Assembly (NCBI RefSeq): GCF_000012505.1
Contig: NC_007513.1
Location: forward strand, 1,426,001 to 1,490,000
Length of the DNA: 64,000 nucleotides
From: Synechococcus sp. CC9902
GTDB taxonomy: Bacteria; Cyanobacteriota; Cyanobacteriia; PCC-6307; Cyanobiaceae
Reading direction: 5' to 3'
Shown: positions 43,454 to 53,539 of the stretch, piece by piece
Numbering within the stretch: the first letter of the stretch is position 1
Layout: every line of letters starts with the position of its first letter
Position numbers and translations under genes: made by a program
Notes under the pieces: model-generated
Seen by the model: only the letters and a program-made list of their open reading frames with translations
What the model was told of the DNA's origin: nothing
Databases searched by the model: none

Positions 43454-44539
43454 ATGGGTCAGGACCTCGCGGTGGACTCCGCTTCCATCGGTATCGCCGC
43501 CGCCGGTGCCCATGCCGAACGTCTGTCCAACCTGGTGACATCCCAACGGGCCATCGTTGATCGCGACACAGGCTTAGACCTGTACCGAGACATGACCCTG
43601 GGCCGGCGCTTTGAGGACAAATGCGCCGAGATGTATTACCGGGGCAAGATGTTTGGCTTCGTTCACCTTTACAACGGTCAAGAAGCCGTCAGCACTGGTG
43701 TTATTGGTGCAATGAAGCGCCAGCACGACTGGTTTTGCAGCACCTACCGCGATCACGTCCACGCCCTGAGTGCCGGGGTTCCTGCGCGCGAGGTGATGAG
43801 TGAACTGTTTGGCAAGGAAACGGGTTGCAGCAAGGGCCGCGGTGGTTCGATGCATCTGTTTTCGAAGGAACATCACCTCTTGGGAGGTTTTGCTTTTATC
43901 GCGGAGGGAATTCCCGTCGCCCTTGGTTCAGCCTTCACCAGCCGCTACAAACGTGACGCCCTCGGTGATGCCTCGAGCAACTCAGTCACAGCAGCATTTT
44001 TTGGAGACGGCACCTGCAACAACGGCCAGTTCTTCGAATGTTTGAACATGGCCCAATTGTGGAAACTACCGATCCTTTTTGTTGTTGAGAACAACAAATG
44101 GGCCATCGGAATGGCCCACGACAGAGCCACGAGCGACCCTGAAATTTGGCGCAAGGCAGGATCCTTCGGCATGGCCGGAGAAGAAGTTGATGGAATGGAC
44201 GTTCTTGCCGTTCGTGCTGCAGCCCAACGGGCCATCGAACGAGCGAGAGCTGGGGAAGGTCCCACTGTTTTGGAATGCCTCACCTACCGATTCCGCGGAC
44301 ATTCACTGGCTGATCCGGATGAATTGCGCTCGGAACAGGAAAAGCAGTTCTGGGCCAAGCGTGATCCCCTCAAAGCCCTCGAACGCGATTTGACCGAAGC
44401 AGGCTTGGTCACAAGCGACGAACTGCGTGGAATTGAAAAAGAGATTGATGCGGTGATCTCGGATTGCGTTGATTTCGCGCTCTCCGCCCCTGAACCTGAT
44501 CCGGCAGAACTAACCCGATACATCTGGGCTGAGGACTAA
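43454..44539 (+). CDS. pdhA: Pyruvate dehydrogenase E1 component, alpha subunit
   Basis: 361 residues from ATG 43454. Thiamine-pyrophosphate motif: [17 protein letters not shown] followed by VVENNKWAI, the GDG...NN pattern. The phosphorylation-site-like loop [14 protein letters not shown] is present. The E1 beta subunit is not in the window, but E3 (lpd) is at 53.5-55.0 kb. The complex makes acetyl-CoA from pyruvate. Adjacent to the sigma factor gene, convergent, gap of 32 nt. Confidence 0.95.
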   Translation: MGQDLAVDSASIGIAAAGAHAERLSNLVTSQRAIVDRDTGLDLYRDMTLGRRFEDKCAEMYYRGKMFGFVHLYNGQEAVSTGVIGAMKRQHDWFCSTYRDHVHALSAGVPAREVMSELFGKETGCSKGRGGSMHLFSKEHHLLGGFAFIAEGIPVALGSAFTSRYKRDALGDASSNSVTAAFFGDGTCNNGQFFECLNMAQLWKLPILFVVENNKWAIGMAHDRATSDPEIWRKAGSFGMAGEEVDGMDVLAVRAAAQRAIERARAGEGPTVLECLTYRFRGHSLADPDELRSEQEKQFWAKRDPLKALERDLTEAGLVTSDELRGIEKEIDAVISDCVDFALSAPEPDPAELTRYIWAED

Positions 44540-44571
44540 GCCTCAGCCACGCCACTCCTTAAAACCGCTCA

Positions 44572-45513
44572 TCAAATTCCGCTTGGCAGACGTCGGGTGA
44601 GATTGCGCAATTTACGAAGAGCCTTGAGCTCCACCTGACGGACCCGCTCTCGGGACACTTCCATCATTCGACCAATCTCGGCAAGCGTGTGACGCTCGTT
44701 GCCTTCTAAGCCAAAACGAAGCCGAAGCACATTTTGCTCTTGCTCACTGAGATGACTGAGCCAACGGCCAAGTTGCTCGTGATGAATGCGCTGCTCAACG
44801 ATGTCGAGGGGCTCGTCCGCTGACGAATCGGCAATTAGGTCCCCAAGGAAGCTTCGTCCTTCTTCTCCATTCACCGGAGCATCGAGGCTGCTGGTGGTGA
44901 GGGCCTGACGCAAGAGGGAATCAAGTTCCTCCACAGGGATGTCCATCGCTTCCGCAATTTCCAAGCGGTTGGGCATGGCGCCGAGCTTGTGGGCCAAATC
45001 CAGACTGACTTTGCGAATCGTGGTGAGTCGTTCGCTCAGATGAACAGGGAGACGGATCGTGCGGGACTGGCAAGCAATAGCCCTGGTCATGCTCTGCCGA
45101 ATCCACCAAAAGGCATAGGTCGAAAACTTGTATCCCCGGGTGGGATCGAATTTTTCAACAGCCCGTTCCAAGCCAAGCGATCCTTCCTGGATCAAATCCA
45201 AAAGCTCCAGGCCTTTGCCCTGATATTTCTTGGCAACGCTGACGACAAGGCGAAGGTTCGCCTTCATCATTCGTTCTTTAGCTCGACGACCAATACGCAG
45301 CATTCGCCGCTGTTTGGTGGTTAGGTCTTCAACTTTGAAGTCCTTCGAACCATCTTCCGTGAAAGCCATCATGGCTTGCACTTGATTCCCCAATTCAATT
45401 TCCTCTGCCGCCGTCAGCAGAGGGATCCTTCCGATCGTTGATAAATACCAACTCACAGGATCGCTACTACGGCGACGCTGCGTCTCGAGCGGCTTAGAAG
45501 CTGTGGACACCAT
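44572..45513 (-). CDS. RNA polymerase group 2 sigma-70 family factor
   Basis: 313 residues from ATG 45513. Regions: 1.2 (PVSWYLSTIGRIPLLTAAEE), 2.1-2.4 (LRLVVSVAKKYQGKGLELLD and FSTYAFWWIRQSMTRAIA), region 3, region 4.2 (LAEIGRMMEVSRERVRQVEL). It lacks the long region 1.1 of the principal RpoD, so it is a group 2 factor of the SigB/C/D/E type, likely for stress, dark or nutrient response. Which one is not fixed by sequence alone. A 564-nt gap upstream holds its control region. Confidence 0.92.
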   Translation of the reverse strand: MVSTASKPLETQRRRSSDPVSWYLSTIGRIPLLTAAEEIELGNQVQAMMAFTEDGSKDFKVEDLTTKQRRMLRIGRRAKERMMKANLRLVVSVAKKYQGKGLELLDLIQEGSLGLERAVEKFDPTRGYKFSTYAFWWIRQSMTRAIACQSRTIRLPVHLSERLTTIRKVSLDLAHKLGAMPNRLEIAEAMDIPVEELDSLLRQALTTSSLDAPVNGEEGRSFLGDLIADSSADEPLDIVEQRIHHEQLGRWLSHLSEQEQNVLRLRFGLEGNERHTLAEIGRMMEVSRERVRQVELKALRKLRNLTRRLPSGI

Positions 45514-46077
45514 GGAGGCAGCCCGAATGTGCAAAGACTTTCTTACGAAGAAACAAAAGAAGGCCTCTTTTTCAGCAACCCTTCAGATTCAGGCCAGGAA
45601 ATCGAAACATTTGGGCTTAACAAATATTCCCTTATTCCCAAAAAACGGGCTTATTTGGAGAAATCCAAGCAAGAGGAAATTCATCACTACCCGGATGGAT
45701 TTGTATTCAATTGATACCTCAATGTGAGGGTTCTCATACAACAAGGCGCACCATCGGCTTGTTGTAAAGCAACTCAAAGCCGAAATACATCTCAAGAAAC
45801 TCATCCCCCGCAAGGGATTTGAACCAATCAGCCAAGCAAAAAAGCCCGAGCCACCTTCCACAACCTGGATCAGCCCAACGAGCGAAGACCTCGTTGCAGA
45901 CGCGTCCGACCGAGCGGCGGTGGGGACAAAAACAACAAAACAACCTCTCGTCCGATCCTCTCAGCAACACTTTCATCGGCTGGAGACCAACCCATCGCGA
46001 GATTGGTGGCCAGGCACCCACCCAGAAGCTCACTATGGAGTGATCTCCCTGCGCCGCCGATGGCCCTTGGAACAACC
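45514..46077. other. Long intergenic region between sigma factor gene and mnmA
   Basis: 564 nt without a recognised gene. It should contain the promoters of the two divergent genes. A minus-strand frame at 45734-45835 (33 residues from [22 protein letters not shown] then LLYNKPMVRLVV) looks more protein-like than the other frames here, but lacks a clear ribosome site. I see no tRNA, rRNA or known small RNA. A T-arm-like stretch near 45815 does not fold into a tRNA. Confidence 0.4.
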
Positions 46078-47229
46078 ATGACGGAGGCCGGAGAAGCCGC
46101 CCTGGGCCGGCTGCGTCAATGGCCTGGGGAGCATCGCGTCGCCGTTGGGTTATCGGGCGGAGTGGATAGTTCCCTAACCGCTGCCCTGTTGGTAGAGGCC
46201 GGCTGGGAGGTCGAGGGACTGACGTTGTGGCTGATGAGTGGCAAAGGCGCCTGCTGCGCTGAAGGGTTGGTGGATGCCGCAGGCATCTGTGAGCAGTTGG
46301 GCATCCCTCACCATGTGGTCGATACCCGCGAGACCTTTCAAAAGGAAATCGTTCAACGACTCGTGGATGGCTACCAGGACGGCATCACGCCGCTGCCCTG
46401 CTCGCAGTGCAACCGATCTGTGAAATTTGGACCCATGCTCGAGTGGGCAGCGCAGGAGCGCAATCTTCCAAGAATTGCCACAGGGCACTACGCCCGGATC
46501 CGACATGGCGGTGATTGTGGACGCCACCAGCTGCTCCGAGGCTTGGACTCCCGCAAGGACCAGAGCTACTTCCTCTACGACTTGCCGCAAGAAGCCCTCG
46601 GCAGGATCGTCTTTCCCCTCGGCGAACTGACCAAAGCGGATACGCGCATCGAAGCCGGCCGCCACGGTCTGCGCACCGCCGAAAAGCCTGAGAGTCAAGA
46701 CTTGTGCCTGGCGGACCATCACGGTTCCATGCGTGCCTTTTTGGATACGTATTTGCCGCCGCGACAAGGAGAAATCGTGCTGAAGGACGGCACTGTGGTG
46801 GGCGAGCACGATGGCATCGAGCACTTCACCATCGGCCAGCGCAAAGGCCTTGGCGTGGCGTGGCAAGAGCCATTGCATGTGGTGAAACTCGACCCAGCCA
46901 TGAACCGCGTTGTGGTGGCACCTCGGGCGGAAGCTGGTCGTCATGAGGCTGTTGTCGGTGCGATCAATTGGGTCTCCATCGATCCCCCCCTGCAAGCCAT
47001 GAACCTTGAGGTGCAAGTGCGGTACCGCAGTGCTCCCGTTACCGCCCGATTAACGCCTTTGCCCGCAACCGACGACGACCATCAACGCCAGCGGCCCCAC
47101 CGCTGCCATCTGGTGTTTGACGAGGATCAGTTTTCCATCGCCCCTGGGCAAGCGGCCGTTTTTTATTCGGACGACACCGTGCTGGGGGGTGGATTGCTTC
47201 AGCGGGACTTCGACACCAACCAGGAATAA
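46078..47229 (+). CDS. mnmA: tRNA 2-thiouridylase MnmA
   Basis: 383 residues from ATG 46078; ATG 46060 is possible. PP-loop: [14 protein letters not shown]. Catalytic Cys in PCSQCN and a second in ESQDLCLAD, and ATGHYAR confirm the family. Uses ATP and sulfur carriers to place sulfur on U34 in tRNA for Glu, Gln and Lys. Overlaps lnt by 31 nt at the 3' ends. Confidence 0.95.
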   Translation: MTEAGEAALGRLRQWPGEHRVAVGLSGGVDSSLTAALLVEAGWEVEGLTLWLMSGKGACCAEGLVDAAGICEQLGIPHHVVDTRETFQKEIVQRLVDGYQDGITPLPCSQCNRSVKFGPMLEWAAQERNLPRIATGHYARIRHGGDCGRHQLLRGLDSRKDQSYFLYDLPQEALGRIVFPLGELTKADTRIEAGRHGLRTAEKPESQDLCLADHHGSMRAFLDTYLPPRQGEIVLKDGTVVGEHDGIEHFTIGQRKGLGVAWQEPLHVVKLDPAMNRVVVAPRAEAGRHEAVVGAINWVSIDPPLQAMNLEVQVRYRSAPVTARLTPLPATDDDHQRQRPHRCHLVFDEDQFSIAPGQAAVFYSDDTVLGGGLLQRDFDTNQE

Positions 47230-48620
47230 AAGCTGATGGCTTGGCGACGCTGAACCGTCACCTTGGCGAGTCCGGCCTGCATCGGTGGTAACAGTCGCTC
47301 CACATGGCCGTCGGCTGAAATCAGAGCCGTCGGCCCCGTATTCGCGACGCTGAGCAGGTCACGACCCGCTTCGATGGCGCGCAGCTGCGCCAACGCCAAA
47401 AACTGTTGCTGCAGCTGCAAGGGGTACGGATCGAGATTGGCGATAGAGAGCAGCCAATCCGCCCCCTCGGATGCGGCCAAAGCAAGGGAGCTGCCATCAG
47501 CAATTTCGTAGCAAATGGCCCCAGCAGCAGGGGAATCGAAAACGGTAAACAGCCGCGATGCAGCGCCTGGATGCAGCCCCCCTACCGCCGATAAACCGGC
47601 ATTGACTCCCGACGGGAGCGGCGGCATCCACTCCCCAATGGGCACCAACCGATGTTTATCGAGCAGGGGAACTGGATGTTCAGCGCCAGGGGAAAAAAAC
47701 AACAGTGCGCTGCGCTGCTCCCCCCTCACCCAGCGGAAACCACCACTGATCAGGGGCACATTCGCTGCCCCCTGGGGCATACGCCAACGGGACGGAAGCA
47801 CACCCTCCGGCGCTACCAAAGCATCCACCTGCTTGCCTTCTGCCCCCTGCAACGCTGCGAGCAAAGCCTGAGGAAGCTGACGCTGTTGCTCCGGATCCAA
47901 CTTTTCACGGGTTGGCACCGCTGGCTGCCAAACGGCCATCGAGAGAGCACCGGTCACTGGAGGTGCTTTCGCCAAAAGCAAAGCGCCTAGACCATGGGCC
48001 AGCAGAAGGCTGGCAAACCCGATCCATAAGCCACGACGGTTTGCGGGACGACGGTTGATGGCTCGACGCTCCACCAAGCCACAAATCCACCAGGCCCACA
48101 TCAGCTGAACCACAACCAGGCCCCCGGAACCAAACCAACGGGACAAGCCAGCGAGCGGAAGGTCCCAGGGCAAGGTGCTGCCACCAACCCCGATCCAAAA
48201 CAACGGCGAACCCGACAACACCAGCTCAGCCCAGGCCCAAATCAATGCGAGAACACCCGCACGCCACCAGGGCGCCAATCGCGGAAACCAACGACGACCT
48301 TGCTGGAGCACTAGCGACCACACCGCCAGCAACGCCGCCGCACAACTGCCGCAGCTCAACCAAAGGGTGATCGCCACCGGAAGGCTCAACAGGGCAGGCA
48401 CACCCATCCAGGTAAGTGGATGCAGAGAGAGCATCCAGGCATGGCTCACCAGAACAGCGAGCAAACCCCAAGCGGCACACCAGCGGGTGCGTTCAGCGAA
48501 CGACCACAGCAACGTCAACGCAGGCAGCATCAGAAGGGGCCCGCCCAAAGAGGGGGCCAGTCCTGCGAGCACGCCGCCAATCACGGCACGCCATCCAGCA
48601 GACAGTCGGAGATCGCCCAT
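47199..48620 (-). CDS. lnt: Apolipoprotein N-acyltransferase
   Basis: 473 residues from ATG 48620; upstream frame to 48764 has non-coding character. About six transmembrane helices in the first 200 residues, then a nitrilase-type domain: Glu in [10 protein letters not shown], Lys in [11 protein letters not shown] and Cys in [10 protein letters not shown], the catalytic triad. It adds the N-acyl chain to membrane lipoproteins. Opposite mnmA and divergent from the next small gene. Confidence 0.93.
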   Translation of the reverse strand: MGDLRLSAGWRAVIGGVLAGLAPSLGGPLLMLPALTLLWSFAERTRWCAAWGLLAVLVSHAWMLSLHPLTWMGVPALLSLPVAITLWLSCGSCAAALLAVWSLVLQQGRRWFPRLAPWWRAGVLALIWAWAELVLSGSPLFWIGVGGSTLPWDLPLAGLSRWFGSGGLVVVQLMWAWWICGLVERRAINRRPANRRGLWIGFASLLLAHGLGALLLAKAPPVTGALSMAVWQPAVPTREKLDPEQQRQLPQALLAALQGAEGKQVDALVAPEGVLPSRWRMPQGAANVPLISGGFRWVRGEQRSALLFFSPGAEHPVPLLDKHRLVPIGEWMPPLPSGVNAGLSAVGGLHPGAASRLFTVFDSPAAGAICYEIADGSSLALAASEGADWLLSIANLDPYPLQLQQQFLALAQLRAIEAGRDLLSVANTGPTALISADGHVERLLPPMQAGLAKVTVQRRQAISFYSWLVSKSR

Positions 48621-48673
48621 GGTCAGAGGGGCAAGACCAAGCCATCCTGAACGGCAGCCCTTTGCTGCTCCCC

Positions 48674-49000
48674 ATGGACGCCAACCCGCTTCAGCAGCTT
48701 TTGCTCCGTGGCCTTGGCACCACAACCCTGGTGGCCGACCGGCTACGGGGGGTGACCCAAGCATGGGTCAGCAATGGCCAACTGGATCCAAATCAAGCAT
48801 CCGCGCTCGTAGACGACGTGCTGAAGGCTTTGCGGGGGGAGACCCCTGAGCTCGAGCAACAAATGGGACGAAACCTGGAACGCAACCGAGACAACCTTTT
48901 TCAAGACCTTGGCGTCCCAAGCCAAAAAGAAATGGATGAACTACGAGGCCGAATCGATCGACTGGAACAACAGTTACGTCAACTCAACCGGCCTGAATAA
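48674..49000 (+). CDS. Phasin-like small helical protein
   Basis: 108 residues from ATG 48674. Begins [22 protein letters not shown] and ends in a long coiled helix ([20 protein letters not shown]). This layout matches the phasin-like or PHA-regulator family of small cyanobacterial proteins. No PHA synthesis genes here, so function is open. Divergent from lnt. Confidence 0.6.
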   Translation: MDANPLQQLLLRGLGTTTLVADRLRGVTQAWVSNGQLDPNQASALVDDVLKALRGETPELEQQMGRNLERNRDNLFQDLGVPSQKEMDELRGRIDRLEQQLRQLNRPE

Positions 49001-49050
49001 ATCATCCCGACCCGCTGAGAGGCCAGAATTGGAGCATCCGACTCGGTTTT

Positions 49051-49644
49051 GTGCGCGACATCTTGATCTCCACATCGGTGTGTGTGGCTTGCCTGCTTCT
49101 GGCTTTTGTTAGTCAACTGATTTCTCCTTCCACGGTGACTGCTGCACCTCAGGCCCAGGCTGCTGTGGTGCGGTCCGAATCCAAAGCTGCCTTATCCAGC
49201 TTTGAACTCGACCCCGAAAACCCCAACCCAACGCTCTTCGCTATGGCACCCGACAACAACCAAGTCGATGCATCGGCCCTGGGCGGCCCGATGGAAGCTC
49301 CCGACACCCGCCTTCTAGCCAGTGGCTTGAAAATTACGGAGATCGAGGTTGGTAGCGGCGATGAAGCCACTGCAGGACAGACCGTTGTGGTGAATTACAG
49401 AGGCAGCCTCGAAAACGGCACCGAATTCGACAGCAGCTATGGACGCGGACCCTTCAGCTTCCCGCTGGGAGCTGGCCGCGTGATCAAGGGCTGGGAAGAA
49501 GGTGTCGCGGGGATGAAGGTGGGCGGTAAGCGCAACTTGGTCATCCCGCCCGACCTGGCTTACGGCAAGCGTGGTGCCGGTGGCGTGATTCCACCGAATG
49601 CCACGTTGCTGTTTGAGGTCGAATTACTCGACGTGAGGAAGTAG
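49051..49644 (+). CDS. Secreted FKBP-type peptidyl-prolyl isomerase
   Basis: 197 residues from GTG 49051, with an N-terminal hydrophobic signal ([20 protein letters not shown]). A linker leads to the FKBP domain from residue ~90: [40 protein letters not shown] and [15 protein letters not shown]. The active-site aromatic and Asp residues are in place. Catalyses proline isomerisation, likely in the lumen or periplasm. Upstream of sodN by 43 nt, but an operon is not certain. Confidence 0.92.
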   Translation: MRDILISTSVCVACLLLAFVSQLISPSTVTAAPQAQAAVVRSESKAALSSFELDPENPNPTLFAMAPDNNQVDASALGGPMEAPDTRLLASGLKITEIEVGSGDEATAGQTVVVNYRGSLENGTEFDSSYGRGPFSFPLGAGRVIKGWEEGVAGMKVGGKRNLVIPPDLAYGKRGAGGVIPPNATLLFEVELLDVRK

Positions 49645-49687
49645 GCGGAATCTAGGCTCATATCAAGCAAATACCGATCCTTAAACG

Positions 49688-50161
49688 ATGTTGCGTTCGG
49701 CCCTTAACGCGATTGTCTGCGCTCTGCCCGCTCCCGCCGTGGAAGCCCATTGCGATGGACCTTGTGGCGTCTACGACCCTGCTTCAGCTCGTGTCCACGC
49801 TGAGGCAGTGCTCGCGATGACTAAAAAGCTCAAGGCTTTGGAAGCACCTGCCGCAGGAAATGCAGCAGCTCTTGCCACCTACAACAACACCTTTTCCCGC
49901 TTCGTTGCGGTGAAAGAAGACGAAGCCCAAAAGACCAAAAAAGAACTGTTGATCCTTTGGACCGACTACTTCAAGCCCGAGCACCTCGCCACCTTCCCCG
50001 ACCTGCACGACACCTTCTGGAAAGCAGCCAAGCTTTGCAGCGCCTGCAAAGTGCACATCGATCAGGGCAAGGCAGAAGAACTGATGGCTGCTGTTGAGAA
50101 AATCCACGGCATGTTCTGGCAATCCAAGGGCCGCAACGACGCCTGGGTCACAGCCTCCTGA
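49688..50161 (+). CDS. sodN: Nickel superoxide dismutase precursor
   Basis: 157 residues. The Ni hook HCDGPCGVYDP starts at His21, which becomes the N-terminus after the first 20 residues (ending VEA) are removed. Cys22 and Cys26 bind Ni, and Tyr29 is conserved. The remainder is the four-helix bundle typical of NiSOD. It removes superoxide. Marine picocyanobacteria use this in place of Fe-SOD. sodX follows directly. Confidence 0.97.
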   Translation: MLRSALNAIVCALPAPAVEAHCDGPCGVYDPASARVHAEAVLAMTKKLKALEAPAAGNAAALATYNNTFSRFVAVKEDEAQKTKKELLILWTDYFKPEHLATFPDLHDTFWKAAKLCSACKVHIDQGKAEELMAAVEKIHGMFWQSKGRNDAWVTAS

Positions 50162-50214
50162 GCCCCATCAGCTCATCCATCACTCCGATTGCAGCAGCGG
50201 GTCTCCAAGACCTG

Positions 50215-50598
50215 TTGCTGCTTTTTTGTGGGAGACGTTTGCTGCTCAAAGTGGAAGGAAGCTCCATGCTTCCCTCCCTTAACCCTGACGACCGGGTGCT
50301 GGTTCGACGGACCACAGCCGACACAGACACTCCACCCCTGGGAGCGGTAGTAGTGGCGTGGCATCCATCGCAACCCAGACTTCGCCTGATCAAACGTCTT
50401 GAGAGCATGAGCAACGCTGGAATGATGCTGCTGGGCGATAACCCTTCCTCAAGCACCGACAGTCGGCAGCTCGGACCCATTCCCCGATCAGCTTTGATCG
50501 GCGTTGTTACATCTCGGGTAACTCCAGCAAAAAAGAATCCATCAACAAAAACCAACCAAAAATCACAGAATCAATTGGAACCCAAAACAAGGAGATAA
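50215..50598 (+). CDS. sodX: Nickel-type superoxide dismutase maturation protease
   Basis: 127 residues (TTG start at 50215). Signal peptidase S26-like: Ser in VEGSSMLPSL and Lys in RLRLIKRLE, with GDNPSSSTDSRQLGPIP. It cleaves the NiSOD propeptide to free His1. Its position 53 nt after sodN supports this. The start codon is uncertain because no ATG is in frame upstream of the catalytic Ser. Confidence 0.9.
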   Translation: MLLFCGRRLLLKVEGSSMLPSLNPDDRVLVRRTTADTDTPPLGAVVVAWHPSQPRLRLIKRLESMSNAGMMLLGDNPSSSTDSRQLGPIPRSALIGVVTSRVTPAKKNPSTKTNQKSQNQLEPKTRR

Positions 50599-50633
50599 AA
50601 GCAATACCACCAGATTTAAATAGTCGATCACAA

Positions 50634-51746
50634 TCAAGTCGGATAGTAAAAGAAAGCCGCTCCAAAAATCGCAAACATTCCTAAAAGAAGAACCCCTTCA
50701 AGCCAATTCGATTTGGCATCCATGTTGACAAAGTTGACAATAATAACGCTAAAGAAAAGTGCTATCACTTCAAATCCTGTGAAATCAAGATCCATCGGCT
50801 GACCAATCAGCGAGCCAATAATGATGAGCGCCGGAGCAATCAATAGAGCCACGAGCAAACTGGATCCCATCGCCAATGAAATCGGTAAATCCATTCGATT
50901 CCTCAGGGCACCTTTCACCGCAGGGATGTACTCCGAAAATCCACCAATAATTGGAATGATGATGATCCCTGTAAACAAAGCACTAAATCCAAGCTGCTTT
51001 GTTGCTGGTTCAAGGAAATGGACAAAACTTTCTGATTGATAGGCCAAAAATGCAGTACTCAAAATTAATTGCACAATCCATGGCATCAACCGCACCGACG
51101 CCGTTGATTCTGCGGCAAGACTCAGACCATCGCCCTCAACATGAAGAGGATCAAAGAGATGGCTATGGGTGGCGAGTGAAAAAATCAGGGTGAGAAAATA
51201 AATAACAATCAACACAACAGCAACGGTGATTGATAGCCCATGAATTGCGACTGGATCATCGATCCCAGACGTACTGATTAAAGAAGCGGGTAGCGCCATG
51301 GCCATAACTGCCAAAGTCATCGCCGCACCGTTGGTACGCGCCATGGTGGCTTGAAAGCTCTGTTCGCTGTATCGCAATCCTCCCACCAACATTGCCAGCC
51401 CAGTAACAAGCAACAGATCAGACAGAATGGCCCCAGTAAGGCTTGCCTTAACAACATCAATAAGGCCAAGCCTTAGGGCCGAAAGGGCAATAATAAATTC
51501 CGCACAATTACCAAAAACCGCAGTACATATAGCCCCAATTGTTGGCCCACTATGTTCAGAGATTTCCTCAGTCGCATCACTGAGCAAAAGGGCAATAGGA
51601 ATGATTCCGATGGCAGAGAGAATGAAGCAAGACAGTGTTGGCCAGCCCTGCATTGAGGCCAACTGCGTAAGGCCAAACATGATCAGCGCTGGGATCAACT
51701 TCCAGCGTCCAGACGCCATCAGTGAATGCCAAAAAACGTTAATCAT
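50634..51746 (-). CDS. Calcium/proton (cation) exchanger, CaCA/CAX family
   Basis: 370 residues from ATG 51746; a TTG at 51791 would add 15 residues. About ten to eleven transmembrane helices and the two alpha repeats of CAX: VFGNCAEFIIALSALRLG and IIPIIGGFSEYIPAVKGA. CAX proteins use the proton gradient to export Ca2+ or other divalent metals. It sits between sodX and the Ni/Co transporter-like gene but on the opposite strand to sodX. Confidence 0.9.
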   Translation of the reverse strand: MINVFWHSLMASGRWKLIPALIMFGLTQLASMQGWPTLSCFILSAIGIIPIALLLSDATEEISEHSGPTIGAICTAVFGNCAEFIIALSALRLGLIDVVKASLTGAILSDLLLVTGLAMLVGGLRYSEQSFQATMARTNGAAMTLAVMAMALPASLISTSGIDDPVAIHGLSITVAVVLIVIYFLTLIFSLATHSHLFDPLHVEGDGLSLAAESTASVRLMPWIVQLILSTAFLAYQSESFVHFLEPATKQLGFSALFTGIIIIPIIGGFSEYIPAVKGALRNRMDLPISLAMGSSLLVALLIAPALIIIGSLIGQPMDLDFTGFEVIALFFSVIIVNFVNMDAKSNWLEGVLLLGMFAIFGAAFFYYPT

Positions 51747-51876
51747 GCCGACACTCGGATCATCAAATTTGGCCTCATCATTATGAATCAACTCAATTTA
51801 CTAACGCCAACTTAAATGGCTTTGAATTGATATTTGACTCAGTCTGAGCATTCAAAAAAATTAGAATTTAAATTCA

Positions 51877-52545
51877 TCAGAACACAACAGCTGATGTTTT
51901 CTGCAACCAAATGGCACCGGTTGCAATGGAGAGTGCACCCGTGCATCCCACCAACCACGGCAGCATGCGTGCACCACTGCGCAACGTGAGAAACGACAGG
52001 GTGCTTACTACAGCTGCCATCGCCGCAATCGATCCGCCGAGGTAAGCCAGTAAGTAGGCAAAAGCTCCCAAGGGAGGCAGCGCCAAAGCAGGAATCACTG
52101 CCAGAAGATGACTCGCACCTGCCAAACCATGCAGAAGACCGAGGCCTGAAGCGGCATGGGCATGGCGACGGTGGTTGCTCTGGCCTCGAACATGCAGATG
52201 GAGATGCCGATGAATCGAGGCACCGTTGTGATGGTGCTCATGGCTATGCAGCTTGAGCCCAAAAGCGGTACGCACCGCCAGACCACCCACTACCAACAGA
52301 GCGACGCCCACCAAAAATTCGGCCCATGCCGACATCGCTTCGATATGGACGAGGTCTTTCAAGCCAATCGCGGCGAGGGCGAGCAACAAGACGCCGATCG
52401 AATGCCCCGCCCCCCAAGCCAAGCCGGCGCGGAGTGCTGCCACAGGCTGACGCAACGAAAATGGCGTCATCGCCACCAGATGGTCTGCACCACCCACAAC
52501 ATGGACGGCACCAGCGGCGAACCCCGTGAGGAGGCTGATCAGCAA
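51877..52545 (-). CDS. Nickel/cobalt transporter-like membrane protein near sodN
   Basis: 222 residues with about six transmembrane helices. Near the N-terminus GAVHVVGGADHLVAM resembles the HX4DH signature of Ni/Co transporters with one extra residue. A second copy-like GLGLLHGLAGASHLLAV is in the second half, separated by a His-rich loop (residues ~100-132, many His). This is the UreH/RcnA/HupE-like group. Placed 1.3 kb from sodX, so Ni supply for NiSOD is a sensible guess; such a gene (sometimes called sodT) is known near sodN in other cyanobacteria. Confidence 0.8.
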   Translation of the reverse strand: MLISLLTGFAAGAVHVVGGADHLVAMTPFSLRQPVAALRAGLAWGAGHSIGVLLLALAAIGLKDLVHIEAMSAWAEFLVGVALLVVGGLAVRTAFGLKLHSHEHHHNGASIHRHLHLHVRGQSNHRRHAHAASGLGLLHGLAGASHLLAVIPALALPPLGAFAYLLAYLGGSIAAMAAVVSTLSFLTLRSGARMLPWLVGCTGALSIATGAIWLQKTSAVVF

Positions 52546-52588
52546 GAGCTCGATGCGATAGAAATCAATTCTGCAGGACTGAGCGACA

Positions 52589-53473
52589 TCACGCCCCTAC
52601 CAGTGCATGGAGGGCCGATTCCACATCCTCTTGACGCATTAATGCCTCACCGACCAAAACGGCCTCAGCACCAGCAGCCTGAACCCGATCGAGATCGGAA
52701 CGCGCAAACAATCCCGACTCGCTCACCAGCACCGTGGTGTCCAAATGCAAACGATCACGGAATTGATTCACCAGCACCTCTGTCGTGGCCAAATCCGTTT
52801 CGAATGTGGCGAGATCGCGGTTGTTGATGCCAATCAACGAAAAACCTCCAATCGCGAGCACCCGCTCCAGCTCCTTGGCGTCGTGTACCTCAACCAACAC
52901 GTCCAAACCAAGGGATTGAGCCACTTTGTTGAGGTAGCGAAGGTCCTGATCCGTAAGGATCGCGGCGATCAATAGCACCGCATCCGCACCAGCAGCGCGT
53001 GCCTGAAAAAGCTGGTACGGACTCAGAACAAACTCTTTACACAGCAAGGGCAAATCAACGGTTTCACGCACCTGCACCAACACATCAAAACCACCTTGAA
53101 AAAATTGCTTATCGGTGAGCACAGATAAACAACTTGCCCCCCCTGCGGCATAGGCCTTCGCAATGGCCACAGGATCGAAATCATCACGGATCACTCCCTT
53201 ACTGGGGCTGGCCTTCTTCACCTCTGCAATCACAGCCGGCTTGATCTGTGCCCGCTTGAGTGCGGCAACGAAATCCTTTGTAGGTGGCAGCAAGCTGATC
53301 TTTTTTTTCAGTTGATCTAACGGCACTTTCTGCCGCGCTAGATCAACTTCGCGATCCTTCTCCCAAACTATTTTTTCGAGAATATTGCGCGGCTTTTCAT
53401 CGTCATGGGGAACGCCATACTCAAGGTATGAGACACGAATCTTGGGACTAGGCGAACGACGACGAATCTCCAT
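52589..53473 (-). CDS. trpC: Indole-3-glycerol phosphate synthase
   Basis: 294 residues. The TIM barrel has the family marks [46 protein letters not shown] and VSESGL near the end. Longer N-terminus (~45 residues, [13 protein letters not shown]) than in many bacteria, as in cyanobacteria. Catalyses the ring closure step of tryptophan synthesis. Downstream of lpd in the same direction, gap 66 nt. Confidence 0.95.
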   Translation of the reverse strand: MEIRRRSPSPKIRVSYLEYGVPHDDEKPRNILEKIVWEKDREVDLARQKVPLDQLKKKISLLPPTKDFVAALKRAQIKPAVIAEVKKASPSKGVIRDDFDPVAIAKAYAAGGASCLSVLTDKQFFQGGFDVLVQVRETVDLPLLCKEFVLSPYQLFQARAAGADAVLLIAAILTDQDLRYLNKVAQSLGLDVLVEVHDAKELERVLAIGGFSLIGINNRDLATFETDLATTEVLVNQFRDRLHLDTTVLVSESGLFARSDLDRVQAAGAEAVLVGEALMRQEDVESALHALVGA

Positions 53474-53539
53474 AACAGTGCTGTAAGAAGTAAGGCGAAA
53501 AGTGAGTTAACTCTGGTTAGTAACGAATCAAAGATCGAA

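Noticed and set aside
45810-45850. T-arm-like stretch that looked like a tRNA end
   Set aside because: No acceptor pairing, no anticodon arm.
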